A stretch of 64,000 bases of DNA, from assembly GCF_900103525.1 (NCBI RefSeq), contig NZ_FNHN01000001.1, positions 498,958 through 562,957 of the forward strand, given 5' to 3'. Positions within the stretch are counted from its first letter, which is position 1. Each line of letters begins with the position of its first letter. This DNA comes from Bacillus sp. OK048 (GTDB lineage Bacteria; Bacillota; Bacilli; Bacillales; Cytobacillaceae). The translations under genes were made by a program, and so were the position numbers. The notes below the pieces were generated by a model, which ran no database searches, had not been told where the DNA came from, and was given only the letters and a program-made list of their open reading frames with translations. Below are positions 21,308-30,202 of this stretch, one piece after another.

Positions 21308-22273
21308 CTATTTAATTAGCCCGACTACATCTTTTTCTACCATTTCCCTCGTTTGCCTAATCGCACTAAAGATCGATTGACCATTCGAAGAACCGTGAGC
21401 CTTGATAACTGGAGCTTTTAACCCAAATAAACCTGCCCCGCCATATTCCGAATAGTCTAGTGTATTTTTTAATGTGATAAATTCAGGCTTTAACACAGCA
21501 GCAGCAAGTTTACTTTTCAAACTGCTCATTAACGTGCTTTTCAGCATTTTGAACATAGACATTGCCGTTCCTTCTACTGTTTTCAACACCATATTCCCAG
21601 TGAATCCATCCGTAACCACCACATCGGCTACACCTTCAAGCAGGTCTCTCGCTTCAACATTTCCAACAAAATTAATATTGGCGGTTTTTAAAAGTTCAAA
21701 AGTCTGCTTTGTCAGCTCATTGCCTTTTTTTTCTTCGGTACCAATATTTAACAAACCAATTCGTGGGTTGACTACTCCTCTTACTTTTTCACTATAAATG
21801 GAGCCCATGATCGCATATTGCAGCAAATGCTCTGCCTTGGCGTCAACATTCGCTCCTACATCCAATAGGAGAAAACCTGCCCCGCCAATAGTTGGTAATG
21901 TAGGTGATAAGGCTGGGCGGTCGATCCCTTCGATCCGGCCAACTACAAACAATCCTGCCGCCATTAGTGCACCCGTGTTTCCTGCTGAAATACATGCGTC
22001 TGCTTTGCCATCAGCAACCTGCTGGGCAGCAAGTACCATGGATGCGGTTTTTTTCCGCCGAACAGCTCTTACAGGCTCGTCCGTACCAAGTATTACCTCA
22101 GTTGTATGTAAAATACTTATTCGTTCCTGGTTTGTTAAGTATTCTTTAATTTTGGCTTCATCCCCGACCAGGGTTATATGTATATCAGAAAAAGCTTTTA
22201 CAGCTTTCATTGCACCAATTACGATTTCTTTAGGAGCATGGTCGCCCCCCATAGCATCGATCGCTAACCTCAT
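21308..22273 (-). CDS. plsX: Phosphate acyltransferase PlsX
   Basis: This 321-residue enzyme converts acyl-ACP to acyl-phosphate, the acyl donor for PlsY in phospholipid synthesis. It begins [18 protein letters not shown], the family hallmark, with [42 protein letters not shown] and [13 protein letters not shown]. Its ATG overlaps the fapR stop, so it is translationally coupled to its own repressor gene. Confidence 0.97.
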   Translation of the reverse strand: MRLAIDAMGGDHAPKEIVIGAMKAVKAFSDIHITLVGDEAKIKEYLTNQERISILHTTEVILGTDEPVRAVRRKKTASMVLAAQQVADGKADACISAGNTGALMAAGLFVVGRIEGIDRPALSPTLPTIGGAGFLLLDVGANVDAKAEHLLQYAIMGSIYSEKVRGVVNPRIGLLNIGTEEKKGNELTKQTFELLKTANINFVGNVEARDLLEGVADVVVTDGFTGNMVLKTVEGTAMSMFKMLKSTLMSSLKSKLAAAVLKPEFITLKNTLDYSEYGGAGLFGLKAPVIKAHGSSNGQSIFSAIRQTREMVEKDVVGLIK

Positions 22274-22854
22274 CTTTTCTCATCCTTTAATGATTTTTCT
22301 GAACGGTACATTTCGAATTGGCCTTTAAATACAATTTCGTTATTAACATAACTAATTACTTCAACTATCGTCCTGCCAATGCCATCATCTATTTTTATCA
22401 CTTTAGCTTTAGCAATCACTCGCTCACCTTGCTTTACTGACCGCTTAAATTGAATATTCGCTTTTGCAGTTAACGCCAATTCATCATTTATTACCGCTAC
22501 AGCTAGTGAATTTGCCTGTGCAAAAACATGATGCCCGCGAGCAATTTTATTCCGAATAAAGACATGCTCTTCTCCAACATCAAAAATAGATATCGCACTT
22601 TGATCTAAATCAATATCAATAATATCACCAATTACTTCTTCTATCGGTAAAGACCGCACCTCATCTTCAAATTTTTTCTCTGCAACATATTTAATCCTCT
22701 CCCGCAATTCAGGAATCGATAATTCCAATCGGTCAAGGCGAATGGTTTGCACACTAACTTGAAATTTTTCAGAAAGGTCTTCATCCGTTATAAATGGATT
22801 TTCCTTAATTGTCTCTTTTAACATTTGCTGCCTGTCTTTTTTTGTTCTTCTCAT
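22270..22854 (-). CDS. fapR: FapR, malonyl-CoA-responsive repressor of lipid synthesis
   Basis: This 194-residue regulator represses fatty acid and phospholipid genes until malonyl-CoA releases it. The N-terminal DeoR-like helix-turn-helix is [20 protein letters not shown] (about 22-41), a helix linker [15 protein letters not shown] follows, and the C-terminal hot-dog domain holds [19 protein letters not shown] and a ligand-site region. The ATG at 22854 aligns with the B. subtilis start MRR. An operator lies just upstream, which suggests autoregulation. Confidence 0.97.
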   Translation of the reverse strand: MRRTKKDRQQMLKETIKENPFITDEDLSEKFQVSVQTIRLDRLELSIPELRERIKYVAEKKFEDEVRSLPIEEVIGDIIDIDLDQSAISIFDVGEEHVFIRNKIARGHHVFAQANSLAVAVINDELALTAKANIQFKRSVKQGERVIAKAKVIKIDDGIGRTIVEVISYVNNEIVFKGQFEMYRSEKSLKDEKR

Positions 22855-22874
22855 CTTCACACACCGTCCGAGAT

Positions 22875-22893
22875 CTTATGACTAGGTACTAAT
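22875..22893 (-). promoter_or_regulatory. FapR operator
   Basis: ATTAGTACCTAGTCATAAG on the minus strand matches the known FapR box style (TTAGTACC half-site followed by a diverged half). It starts 4 bases after the -10 of the fapR promoter and covers the predicted transcription start, a position that fits repression of fapR-plsX-fabD-fabG. Confidence 0.85.
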
Positions 22894-22896
22894 AGT

Positions 22897-22925
22897 AGTA
22901 TAAAAGTAGAAAAAGAAGATTGCAA
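22897..22925 (-). promoter_or_regulatory. SigA promoter of fapR-plsX-fabD-fabG
   Basis: Minus strand: -35 TTGCAA (22920-22925), 17-base spacer, -10 TATACT (22897-22902). Immediately downstream is the FapR operator. Confidence 0.85.
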
Positions 22926-22972
22926 GAATAACTTTTAATTCCCACAATCTACTCGTTACTAATTTCTTAACA

Positions 22973-25021
22973 TTAATCCAGTTTTTCTCCTTCTAGCACA
23001 CCAGTATCTTCAAGTTGATTTCTTAAATATTCATATTCTTTTCCCTGCCAAAAAATTTTAGACTGTATCATTAGAGAAGCATCATTTCTAGCAGTTTCGA
23101 GTGTACGGTAATCATGAACCATGTCTGCTAGTTTAAATTCAGGTACTCCGCTTTGTTTCTTTCCAAAAAAGTCCCCTGGACCCCTTAGTTCGAGATCCTT
23201 TTCACTTAAAACGAAGCCATCATTTGTTTCAGTCATAATCCGCATTCTTTCTTGGCCAACTTCAGACTTTGGATCTGCTAACAGAATACAATAGGACTGG
23301 TCACTGCCTCTTCCTACTCGCCCGCGGAGCTGATGAAGCTGTGAAAGCCCAAATCTTTCCGCATCATAAATAACCATCATGGTGGCATTAGGAACATTGA
23401 CCCCTACTTCCACTACTGTCGTTGATACCAACACTTGTACCTCATTTAGACTAAATGCTTTCATGACTGTATCTTTTTCTTCTGAGTTTAAGCGTCCATG
23501 CATAAGCCCAACCTTATAGCGAGTATGAAAGTAGTGGCTTAAAGAAGTATACACATCGATTGCATTTTGAACATCTAGTTTGTCTGACTCTTCAATTAAT
23601 GGGCAGATGACATAGGCTTGATGGCCTTTAACTAGTTCCTTTTCTACAAAGGAAAGAACACGATCCAGCATATCGGGTTTTGCCCAGTACGTTTCTATTG
23701 GTTTTCTACCAGCCGGCATTTCATCAATAATGGAAACATCCATCTCTCCAAATACTGTAATAGCAAGCGTTCTTGGTATGGGGGTTGCCGTCATGAACAG
23801 GACATCAGGGTTTTCTCCTTTTTCCCGTAGGACTCTTCGTTGTTCTACTCCAAAGCGATGTTGTTCATCGGTTATGACAAATCCCAGTTTCTTAAAGGTA
23901 ACTTCATCTTGAATAAGGGCATGGGTACCTATTAAAATATCAATTTCACCATCAGCTAAATTCTGAAGAATTTCCCTTCTCTTTTTTCCTTTAACTGAAC
24001 TAGTTAACAATTCACATCTTAGTCCAAAAGGCTCTAATAACCCCATGAGCGATTCAGCATGCTGTTCGGCTAGAATTTCAGTTGGTACCATTAATGCACC
24101 TTGATAACCAGCCGTAACGCTGGCATATAATCCAATTGCTGCAACCACTGTTTTCCCTGATCCCACATCACCTTGCAAGAGACGGTTCATTCTCAAGGGT
24201 GATTTAAGGTCAAATAATATTTCGGCTACAACTCTGCTTTGTGCGCTAGTCAGTGGAAAAGGCAATGATTGAATGAATTCCTCTACCTTTGTTTCATGAA
24301 AGTATTGTTCAATACCAGGTGAATGCTCCCGTTCAAACTTCCGTAAAGCCTGCATCTTTAACTGAAAAAATAAAAATTCCTCGTATACTAACCGACGGCG
24401 TGCATGCTTTACGTCCTCCTGGTTACTAGGAAAATGCATCGCGTGAAAAGCTTCATAGCGGTTTACTAAACGATACTTGGTCACTAGAGATAACGGTAGA
24501 ATTTCCTCAATAGCTTGTCCAAATTGCTGAAAGGCAATCGAAATAAATTTCCGCATCCCTTTTGTGGTTATTTTTCCTTTTAGTGCGTATACAGGCTCAA
24601 AGTCCTTACTTTTAGCATTTTGTCCCACCTGCATTTCACTTGCCGTGATCGTTTGGCGATGGGCGTCCCATTTACCTGTAACGGTAATGGTTTCGTTCAT
24701 CACGATTTTCGTCTTTAAATACGGCTGATTAAAAAATACGACCTTGATTAAATAGTGTCCAACGAACATTCTAATCATCAGTTTTGATTTCTTTCGACCA
24801 TAATAGCTTAGAGAAGGCTCACTATGAACCTTCCCTTCTATTGTAATTTTCTCTTCATGCTTTACGTCTGTGATTTCGCGGAGACGATAATCCTCGTAAC
24901 GGTATGGAAAATACTCTAATAGATCTTGAATCGTATATATTTTCATTTCTGCTAAACTCTCAGCTGTTTCTTCCCCGATACCCTTTAATACTGTAACTGA
25001 TTGTTTAAGGTTTAGATTCAC
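22973..25021 (-). CDS. recG: ATP-dependent DNA helicase RecG
   Basis: This 682-residue helicase remodels stalled forks and Holliday junctions. An N-terminal wedge/OB domain (about 1-240, with YFPYRYEDYR and IEGKVHSEPSLSYYG) is followed by the helicase core: Walker A LLQGDVGSGKTVVAA, box DEQH, TATPIPRTLA, LMHGRL, VEVGVNVPNA and QLRGRVGRG. The GTG at 25021, one base after the sdaAA stop, aligns with the B. subtilis start and gives the same length. A longer frame reading into sdaAA is unlikely. Confidence 0.95.
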   Translation of the reverse strand: MNLNLKQSVTVLKGIGEETAESLAEMKIYTIQDLLEYFPYRYEDYRLREITDVKHEEKITIEGKVHSEPSLSYYGRKKSKLMIRMFVGHYLIKVVFFNQPYLKTKIVMNETITVTGKWDAHRQTITASEMQVGQNAKSKDFEPVYALKGKITTKGMRKFISIAFQQFGQAIEEILPLSLVTKYRLVNRYEAFHAMHFPSNQEDVKHARRRLVYEEFLFFQLKMQALRKFEREHSPGIEQYFHETKVEEFIQSLPFPLTSAQSRVVAEILFDLKSPLRMNRLLQGDVGSGKTVVAAIGLYASVTAGYQGALMVPTEILAEQHAESLMGLLEPFGLRCELLTSSVKGKKRREILQNLADGEIDILIGTHALIQDEVTFKKLGFVITDEQHRFGVEQRRVLREKGENPDVLFMTATPIPRTLAITVFGEMDVSIIDEMPAGRKPIETYWAKPDMLDRVLSFVEKELVKGHQAYVICPLIEESDKLDVQNAIDVYTSLSHYFHTRYKVGLMHGRLNSEEKDTVMKAFSLNEVQVLVSTTVVEVGVNVPNATMMVIYDAERFGLSQLHQLRGRVGRGSDQSYCILLADPKSEVGQERMRIMTETNDGFVLSEKDLELRGPGDFFGKKQSGVPEFKLADMVHDYRTLETARNDASLMIQSKIFWQGKEYEYLRNQLEDTGVLEGEKLD

Positions 25022-25022
25022 T

Positions 25023-25901
25023 TTAGACGCGCGGTATACCGAAGATCTTTGCTTCGAGTGCACGACCTGTCGGAGTTGCCGCCAACCCTCCCTGTGCTGT
25101 TTCTTTTAATGCAGTCGGCATTGACTGACCAATTTTATACATCGCATCAATGACTTCATCACATGGAATTCTGCTTGTTATACCTGCTAAAGCCATATCG
25201 GCAGCAACCATTGCATTTGCAGCGCCCATTGCATTTCTTTTCACACACGGTACCTCTACTAGGCCGGCAACAGGATCACAAACTAGACCCAGCATATTCT
25301 TTAGAGTTATCGCCATTGCTTCTGCGCATTGCTCTGGTGTACCACCTGCCATTTCAACAATCGCTGCAGCCGCCATTCCAGCAGCCGATCCAACCTCTGC
25401 CTGACATCCGCCAGCTGCTCCTGAAATTGAAGCATTGTTTGCAACGACAAACCCGAAAGCACCTGCAGTAAAAAGAAAGGCAATCATTTCTTCCCTTGTT
25501 GGATTTAGCTTATTTTTCACCGCAAACAGCGTACCTGGTACGACACCAGCAGAACCTGCTGTCGGTGTAGCACAAATTGTTCCCATCGCAGCATTCACTT
25601 CATTCGTTGCTACGGCTTTACTGACAGCGTCGAGGATAGTTTTCCCCGTTAAGAAATTACCTTTTTCAATATACTTTTGTAAGAGTACCGCATCACCACC
25701 GGTTAACCCCGAATGAGATTTTACTCCTTTTATTCCCCGCTCAACTGCTTCTTCCATGACAGTTAAATTACGATCCATAAAGGCAAATACTTCTTCCCGA
25801 GTACGTCCGGTAACATCCATTTCTTGTTCAATCATAATTTCTGATATTTTTTTATTTTTACTAATGGCCAGCTCTACTAACTCTGTAACATTACGAAACA
25901 A
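25023..25901 (-). CDS. sdaAA: L-serine dehydratase, iron-sulfur-dependent, alpha subunit
   Basis: This 292-residue subunit deaminates L-serine to pyruvate using a [4Fe-4S] cluster. Conserved stretches are TNEVNAAMGTICATPTAGSAG, NNASISGAAGGCQAEVGSA and LGLVCDPVAGLVEVPCVKRN, which together give the cluster cysteines. The likely start is TTG at 25901 after AAGGGGGAAGG; the frame begins FRNVTELVELA as in B. subtilis after its initiator. It pairs with sdaAB, 36 bases upstream. Confidence 0.95.
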   Translation of the reverse strand: MFRNVTELVELAISKNKKISEIMIEQEMDVTGRTREEVFAFMDRNLTVMEEAVERGIKGVKSHSGLTGGDAVLLQKYIEKGNFLTGKTILDAVSKAVATNEVNAAMGTICATPTAGSAGVVPGTLFAVKNKLNPTREEMIAFLFTAGAFGFVVANNASISGAAGGCQAEVGSAAGMAAAAIVEMAGGTPEQCAEAMAITLKNMLGLVCDPVAGLVEVPCVKRNAMGAANAMVAADMALAGITSRIPCDEVIDAMYKIGQSMPTALKETAQGGLAATPTGRALEAKIFGIPRV

Positions 25902-25937
25902 TTGCCTTCCCCCTTGTTGTTTTGCGTCATTTTCTAG

Positions 25938-26600
25938 TTAGTCCACTATCCTTGTTACTTTCAGGATATTTGGTAGTTTTTCTAGTTCGTGAAGGATTTT
26001 ATCTTCGATGTTTTGATCGACTTCAATGGTCATAAGTGCTAGCTTTCCTTTTTCTTTTCTTGAAACTTCCATATGACCAATATTAATTTCGTATTTTGCT
26101 AATATATTTGATACACTTGCAATTGCACCAAAACGATCATTATGAACAACTAATATTGCAGGATGGTTTCCTGATAATTTTAGTACAAAACCATTTAGCT
26201 CGGTAACTTCAATTTTGCCGCCGCCAATTGATATCCCAACTAGCTCCAATTCGCCTTTATCATCGCCAATGATGACCCTAGCGGTATTAGGGTGATCAGT
26301 TACCGCATCTTCTTCTATAAATCGGAGTTTCATACCCCGTTCCTTTGCTATATCAATCGCCTTGATAATCCTTACGTCATCTGTATCAAAGTCTAATAAA
26401 CCACCAATAATCGCAACATCTGTACCATGTCCTTTATACGTCTGCGCAAATGAGCCGTATAAAGAAATATTTGCCCATTTAGGTTCCCTTCCGAATAAGC
26501 TTCTAGCGACTCTGCCAATCCTTGCTGCACCAGCAGTATGCGAACTAGACGGTCCAATCATGACGGGTCCAATTATGTCAAACACGCTTCTATATTTCAT
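25938..26600 (-). CDS. sdaAB: L-serine dehydratase, iron-sulfur-dependent, beta subunit
   Basis: This 220-residue beta subunit opens with SVFDIIGPVMIGPSSSHTAG, the serine dehydratase beta motif, and ends with an ACT domain (about 148-220, HNDRFGAIASVSNILAKYEI). The ACT domain in this enzyme class senses amino acids or aids assembly. The ATG follows GGGGG at normal distance. A terminator after fakA separates it from the upstream unit. Confidence 0.95.
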   Translation of the reverse strand: MKYRSVFDIIGPVMIGPSSSHTAGAARIGRVARSLFGREPKWANISLYGSFAQTYKGHGTDVAIIGGLLDFDTDDVRIIKAIDIAKERGMKLRFIEEDAVTDHPNTARVIIGDDKGELELVGISIGGGKIEVTELNGFVLKLSGNHPAILVVHNDRFGAIASVSNILAKYEINIGHMEVSRKEKGKLALMTIEVDQNIEDKILHELEKLPNILKVTRIVD

Positions 26601-26654
26601 TCGTTTTTCCCCCTAGGACAAATAAATCTATTTTGGTTATTCTTTTATATTATT

Positions 26655-26690
26655 ACACAGAAAAAAGAAGGGTTCTGGTTCTCCCTTCTA
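26655..26690 (-). terminator. Terminator after fakA
   Basis: A 7-bp stem AGAAGGG/CCCTTCT (arms 26683-26689 and 26666-26672, 10-base loop) follows the fakA stop and ends on the minus strand in TTTTT. Confidence 0.75.
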
Positions 26691-26699
26691 TTTTATCAC

Positions 26700-28382
26700 T
26701 TATTCAATTGCAAAGATAAATGAATATAATGGTTGTTTTCCATTATGAAGTTCAACCTCAACGTCCTCAAAGTTCTCTTCAACAAACGCTGTAAGTGCAT
26801 TTACCTCTTCATCCGTAACGTCTTCACCATAAATAATGGTTAAAATTTCCGAGTCCTCATCCACCATCTGCGAAATCAAGTCTTCGGCAACTTTCCCTTT
26901 ATCTCTGTTTTTCACGACAATTTTGCCTTCAGCAATTCCCATGAAATCTTCTTTTTCAATTTCTAATCCATCGATTTGGGTATCGCGTACCGCAAAGGTA
27001 ATTTGACCCGTTTTTACATGCTGCATGGCATCCGTCATGGCAGCTTCATTTGTTTTAACATCTCCAGCTGGATTAAATGCTAAAAGTGCAGAAAGACCCT
27101 GTGGAACTGTTTTAGACGGGATTACATGAATTTCTTCATCTGAAACATCTGCAGCTTGTTGTGCTGCCATAATAATATTTTTATTATTCGGTAGAATGAA
27201 GACCTTTTTCGCATTCACTTCTTTAACAGCTTTTACAATATCCTCTGTACTTGGATTCATTGTTTGTCCGCCTTCAATGACTGCGTGCGCTCCAATGCTT
27301 TTGAATAACTCCGCAATCCCAGAACCCATTGAAACCGTAACAATCCCATATTCTTGCTGTTCCTTAGGTACTTGCGGACGATCTGAAACTAATGGGGTAT
27401 GTGTTTCACCAATAATGTTAGAATGCTGTTGTCGCATGTTTTCGATTTTAATATTGATTAAGCTTCCATATTTTTGACCATAGCTTAGGCAATCACCAGG
27501 CTCCTCTGAATGAATATGCACCTTTACAACCTCTTCATCGGCAATGACGAGTAAAGAATCACCAAGCTTACTAAGATCATTACGGTAAACCTGCTCATTG
27601 AATGGGTGCTTAGCCAACTTGGCATCTTCAAACTTCACCATAAATTCAGTACAATAACCGAATACAATATCTTCTGTATTCATATGGCTTTGGACACTTT
27701 TATGGTGTTCAGCATTGACCATTTCGTCCATGGAAGGATAGTTTTCAGGGGAGTCCGGAAGCTCCTCTCCTTTTAATTCAGCAAGAAATCCTTCATATAC
27801 AAAGACAAGCCCTTGCCCACCACTATCAACTACGCCTACTTCTTTTAGAACGGGCAGCAGATCGGGTGTCCGCTTTAATGATGCCTTTGCCTCTTTTAAA
27901 ACTTCTTCCATAATCTCAATAATATTATCTGATTTTTGTGCAGCAATGACACCACTTTTGGCTGAATCTTTTGCAACAGTTAGGATCGTTCCTTCCACCG
28001 GCTTCATTACCGCTTTATACGCAGTTTCAACACCAGACTCCAGTGCAGTAGCAAAATCTTTTGCAGAGATTGCTGCTTTTGTTTCGATTGCTTTTGAAAA
28101 TCCACGAAATAATTGAGAGAGGATGACTCCAGAGTTTCCTCTTGCCCCCATAAGTAAGCCCTTTGAAAGAGCAATACCTACTTTACCAATATGTTCCTGA
28201 ACATTATTTTTTACTTCCTTTGCCCCTGAGGTCATTGATAAATTCATATTTGTTCCAGTATCACCATCGGGCACAGGAAAAACGTTTAACGCATCGACCA
28301 TTTTTGCATTGGCACCTAGATGATTCGCACCTTGAATCACCATTTCTGCAAAACGTTTTCCATCTAAAGCTGTTATTGACAC
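26700..28382 (-). CDS. fakA: Fatty acid kinase subunit FakA (YloV)
   Basis: This 560-residue protein has an N-terminal DAK-type kinase domain with DALNVFPVPDGDTGTNMNLS (metal/ATP aspartates) and LLMGARGNSGVILSQLFRGF, followed by a middle domain and a DegV-like C-terminal half. FakA phosphorylates fatty acids bound by FakB, feeding the PlsX/PlsY phospholipid route. It lies downstream of yloU in the same unit. B. subtilis YloV has the same architecture and neighbours. Confidence 0.95.
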   Translation of the reverse strand: MSITALDGKRFAEMVIQGANHLGANAKMVDALNVFPVPDGDTGTNMNLSMTSGAKEVKNNVQEHIGKVGIALSKGLLMGARGNSGVILSQLFRGFSKAIETKAAISAKDFATALESGVETAYKAVMKPVEGTILTVAKDSAKSGVIAAQKSDNIIEIMEEVLKEAKASLKRTPDLLPVLKEVGVVDSGGQGLVFVYEGFLAELKGEELPDSPENYPSMDEMVNAEHHKSVQSHMNTEDIVFGYCTEFMVKFEDAKLAKHPFNEQVYRNDLSKLGDSLLVIADEEVVKVHIHSEEPGDCLSYGQKYGSLINIKIENMRQQHSNIIGETHTPLVSDRPQVPKEQQEYGIVTVSMGSGIAELFKSIGAHAVIEGGQTMNPSTEDIVKAVKEVNAKKVFILPNNKNIIMAAQQAADVSDEEIHVIPSKTVPQGLSALLAFNPAGDVKTNEAAMTDAMQHVKTGQITFAVRDTQIDGLEIEKEDFMGIAEGKIVVKNRDKGKVAEDLISQMVDEDSEILTIIYGEDVTDEEVNALTAFVEENFEDVEVELHNGKQPLYSFIFAIE

Positions 28383-28418
28383 AAACTTTCCTCCTCTATT
28401 CAGGTCCGTTACACGAAC

Positions 28419-28781
28419 TTACAGGTTCGTCACACGAACTCCCTGCACGTAAATATTTACCGAGTCAACGGCAAGTCCAACAGTCTTATCAAGTGTATAT
28501 TTCACCTTTGACTGTACGTTATGGGCAACTTCAGAAATTTTTGTTCCATAGCTAACAATAATATACATATCAATATGTACTTCTTCATTCTCTTGGCGAA
28601 CAATAACTCCACGAGTAAAATTTTCTCTTCTCAAAATTTCTGTAAGACCATCTTTTAACTGACTTTTTGAAGCCATACCGACAATTCCATAACAATCGAT
28701 AGCGGCACCTCCAGCGATGGTGGCGATTACTTCATTAGAAATATCAATTTGTCCGAACTTGGTTTTTAATTCGATGGACAT
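28419..28781 (-). CDS. yloU: Asp23/Gls24 family envelope stress protein YloU
   Basis: This 120-residue Asp23-family protein starts MSIELKTKFGQIDISNEVIA and has IAGGAAIDCYGIVGMASK and VHIDMYIIVSYGTKISEVA. Family members associate with the membrane through partners and respond to envelope stress; the exact role of YloU is not settled. No signal peptide or membrane segment is visible. The ATG follows AAAGGGGG. It leads the yloU-fakA unit, and a 26-base inverted repeat lies just upstream. Confidence 0.93.
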   Translation of the reverse strand: MSIELKTKFGQIDISNEVIATIAGGAAIDCYGIVGMASKSQLKDGLTEILRRENFTRGVIVRQENEEVHIDMYIIVSYGTKISEVAHNVQSKVKYTLDKTVGLAVDSVNIYVQGVRVTNL

Positions 28782-28811
28782 GAATCGTTCCCCCTTTTGG
28801 AAATTGCTCCT

Positions 28812-28837
28812 TGACTAAAGTCATTTTACTATAGTCA
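28812..28837. promoter_or_regulatory. Inverted repeat upstream of yloU, possible operator
   Basis: On the minus strand the arms TGACTATAGT and ACTTTAGTCA match as an inverted repeat at 9 of 10 positions with a 6-base centre. A -10-like TATAGT is inside the first arm. It is 30 bases before the yloU start, so it could be an operator or a leader hairpin. No U-tract follows. Confidence 0.5.
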
Positions 28838-28932
28838 CGAAAAATTTGAAAGCGATACTTTATTCTAACCTGTTTCTTCAACCAATTAAATACATGTCAA
28901 GGTATTTTTCTTGAAAGGTTTATTAATCACTA

Positions 28933-28961
28933 TTGCATTCAAAGTTGTTGTGTGATAAATT
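28933..28961 (+). promoter_or_regulatory. Possible rpmB promoter
   Basis: Plus strand: TTGCAT (28933-28938), 17-base spacer, TAAATT (28956-28961). The -10 is only 4 of 6. The site is in the divergent gap between yloU and rpmB and would give a leader of about 60 bases. Confidence 0.45.
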
Positions 28962-29028
28962 ATTAAGGTATCTTTAGACAATAACGTAAATGCTGTATAA
29001 AGCTTTGGGTATTAAGGAGGGAATCATT

Positions 29029-29217
29029 TTGCCACGTAAATGTGTTGTAACTGGAAGAAAAACTACAACTGGTAACGCACGTTCTCACGCTATGAACGCT
29101 AACAAGCGTACATGGGGTGCTAACCTACAAAAAGTACGTATTCTTGTTGATGGAAAGCCAAAGCGTGTTTGGGTTTCTGCAAGAGCGTTAAAATCTGGTA
29201 AAGTAGAACGCGTATAA
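29029..29217 (+). CDS. rpmB: 50S ribosomal protein L28
   Basis: This 62-residue L28 reads [20 protein letters not shown] after its initiator, then [15 protein letters not shown] and [13 protein letters not shown]. The start is TTG at 29029, 8 bases after AAGGAGG; the upstream in-frame ATG has no site and would add a non-family extension. Only one cysteine is present, so this is not the four-cysteine zinc form. It is one of two plus-strand genes and opposes its neighbours. Confidence 0.96.
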   Translation: MPRKCVVTGRKTTTGNARSHAMNANKRTWGANLQKVRILVDGKPKRVWVSARALKSGKVERV

Positions 29218-29223
29218 TATGTT

Positions 29224-29250
29224 AGGGCATCCTCTAGGGTGCCCTTTCTT
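29224..29250 (+). terminator. Terminator after rpmB
   Basis: A 9-bp stem with one wobble (AGGGCATCC 29224-29232 with GGGTGCCCT 29237-29245, 4-base loop) lies just past the rpmB stop, followed by TTCTT. Confidence 0.8.
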
Positions 29251-29275
29251 AATGGTTTTTACCATATTTGTTTAA

Positions 29276-29304
29276 AATAAAAAGCACCCATACACAGGTG
29301 CTTT
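29276..29304 (-). terminator. Terminator after spoVM
   Basis: A perfect 8-bp stem AAAGCACC (29281-29288) with GGTGCTTT (29297-29304) is followed on the minus strand by TTATTTT. It lies between the convergent ends of rpmB and spoVM. Confidence 0.75.
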
Positions 29305-29318
29305 GACAGTTTTTCTAT

Positions 29319-29399
29319 TCATTCTTTTTTAAATGCACCAATCATCGCTCGGACAAGTCCACCTAAAAACTTTGGCAATTTAATTGTATAAAACTTCAT
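29319..29399 (-). CDS. spoVM: Stage V sporulation protein SpoVM
   Basis: This 26-residue amphipathic peptide begins MKFYTIKLPKFLGG and ends AFKKE, differing from the B. subtilis SpoVM sequence by a few conservative changes near the C-terminus. SpoVM binds the convex forespore membrane and anchors SpoIVA to start coat and cortex assembly. The ATG at 29399 is 7 bases after GGAGG. It lies between thiN and rpmB, as in B. subtilis, and is easily missed because of its length. It marks the organism as a spore former. Confidence 0.95.
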   Translation of the reverse strand: MKFYTIKLPKFLGGLVRAMIGAFKKE

Positions 29400-29495
29400 T
29401 TATGTCCCTCCTCACCATCTCACACATCTAACTTCTCTCGTACGCCCTTACTATTTTATTCAAACGGACGAAATCAGTACCTCTTTATTAAGCTA

Positions 29496-30143
29496 TTAAT
29501 CATTGCTTCTTATCACTAATAATATGCCTTCAGAAAATGAAAAAGTACCATTATCACTAATAAGTTCGTTACTAATACATAATGTAGAGCCGATGTAAAT
29601 ATGACGATTATTTAACGGATATTTAAAGCCATCAAGAGTGAGACCCTTAACTTCAAGGGTTAGTGGAATAAACGAAATATATTTTTTATCTAACCTCTTA
29701 TTAATTTTATAACTTCCAGGACCTTTTAATGATAAAATATTTTGTTTATCAATCAGAAAAATGTTTACATTAGCTGCTTCCACTAAAGGTTTGAACATTA
29801 ATTGAACATTTGCTAAGAGATGATCCAATCTGCCGCCAGTAGCTCCAAAAATTCGAATAAGTTCAGGCTTTTGTTCAACTGCCCAATTTAAAGCCAGTTC
29901 CATATCTGTTTCGTTTTTTTCAGGCTTGAATCTTTTCATTTCCATAACATGTTCTTCTATAATAGTTAGTTCTTCCTCGGTAACAGAATCGAAATCTCCA
30001 AAAGCAATCATTGGTGTAATTTTCTTTTTGATTAGGGTATACACCCCACGGTCGACACCAACCCAAATATCACTTTCACCTTTATATTCATTCAAATTAG
30101 GAAGAAGTTCATCAGGACCTCCTGCCAAAATATTAATGTGCAT
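29496..30143 (-). CDS. thiN: Thiamine pyrophosphokinase
   Basis: This 215-residue enzyme transfers pyrophosphate from ATP to thiamine. It has the family pattern WVGVDRGVYTLI, IAFGDFDSVTEEE, RFKPEKNETDMELALNWA and IFGATGGRLDHLLANVQL, with the acidic GDFDS and TD residues for metal binding. The C-terminal half forms the thiamine-binding beta sandwich (FIPLTLEVKGLTLDGFKYPL). The ATG follows GGAAGGGGG. A terminator separates it from rpe. Confidence 0.95.
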   Translation of the reverse strand: MHINILAGGPDELLPNLNEYKGESDIWVGVDRGVYTLIKKKITPMIAFGDFDSVTEEELTIIEEHVMEMKRFKPEKNETDMELALNWAVEQKPELIRIFGATGGRLDHLLANVQLMFKPLVEAANVNIFLIDKQNILSLKGPGSYKINKRLDKKYISFIPLTLEVKGLTLDGFKYPLNNRHIYIGSTLCISNELISDNGTFSFSEGILLVIRSND

Positions 30144-30167
30144 TCCAATTTATCCCCCTTCCTGATA

Positions 30168-30198
30168 TACAAAAAGCCAGCATTTCAGCTGGCTTTTA
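30168..30198 (-). terminator. Terminator after rpe
   Basis: A perfect 10-bp stem AAAAGCCAGC (30172-30181) with GCTGGCTTTT (30188-30197) follows rpe by a few bases and continues on the minus strand as TGT. It ends the long run of genes from coaBC to rpe. Confidence 0.85.
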
Positions 30199-30202
30199 AC
30201 TG

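Noticed and set aside
25022..25063. A 14-codon N-terminal extension of RecG into sdaAA
   Set aside because: The GTG at 25021 gives the family start and length. The upstream codons lie within sdaAA and do not match the RecG family.
29400..29495. A SigE promoter for spoVM
   Set aside because: GAATAAA and CGTACGA resemble parts of the consensus but the spacing is too short. Not strong enough to report.
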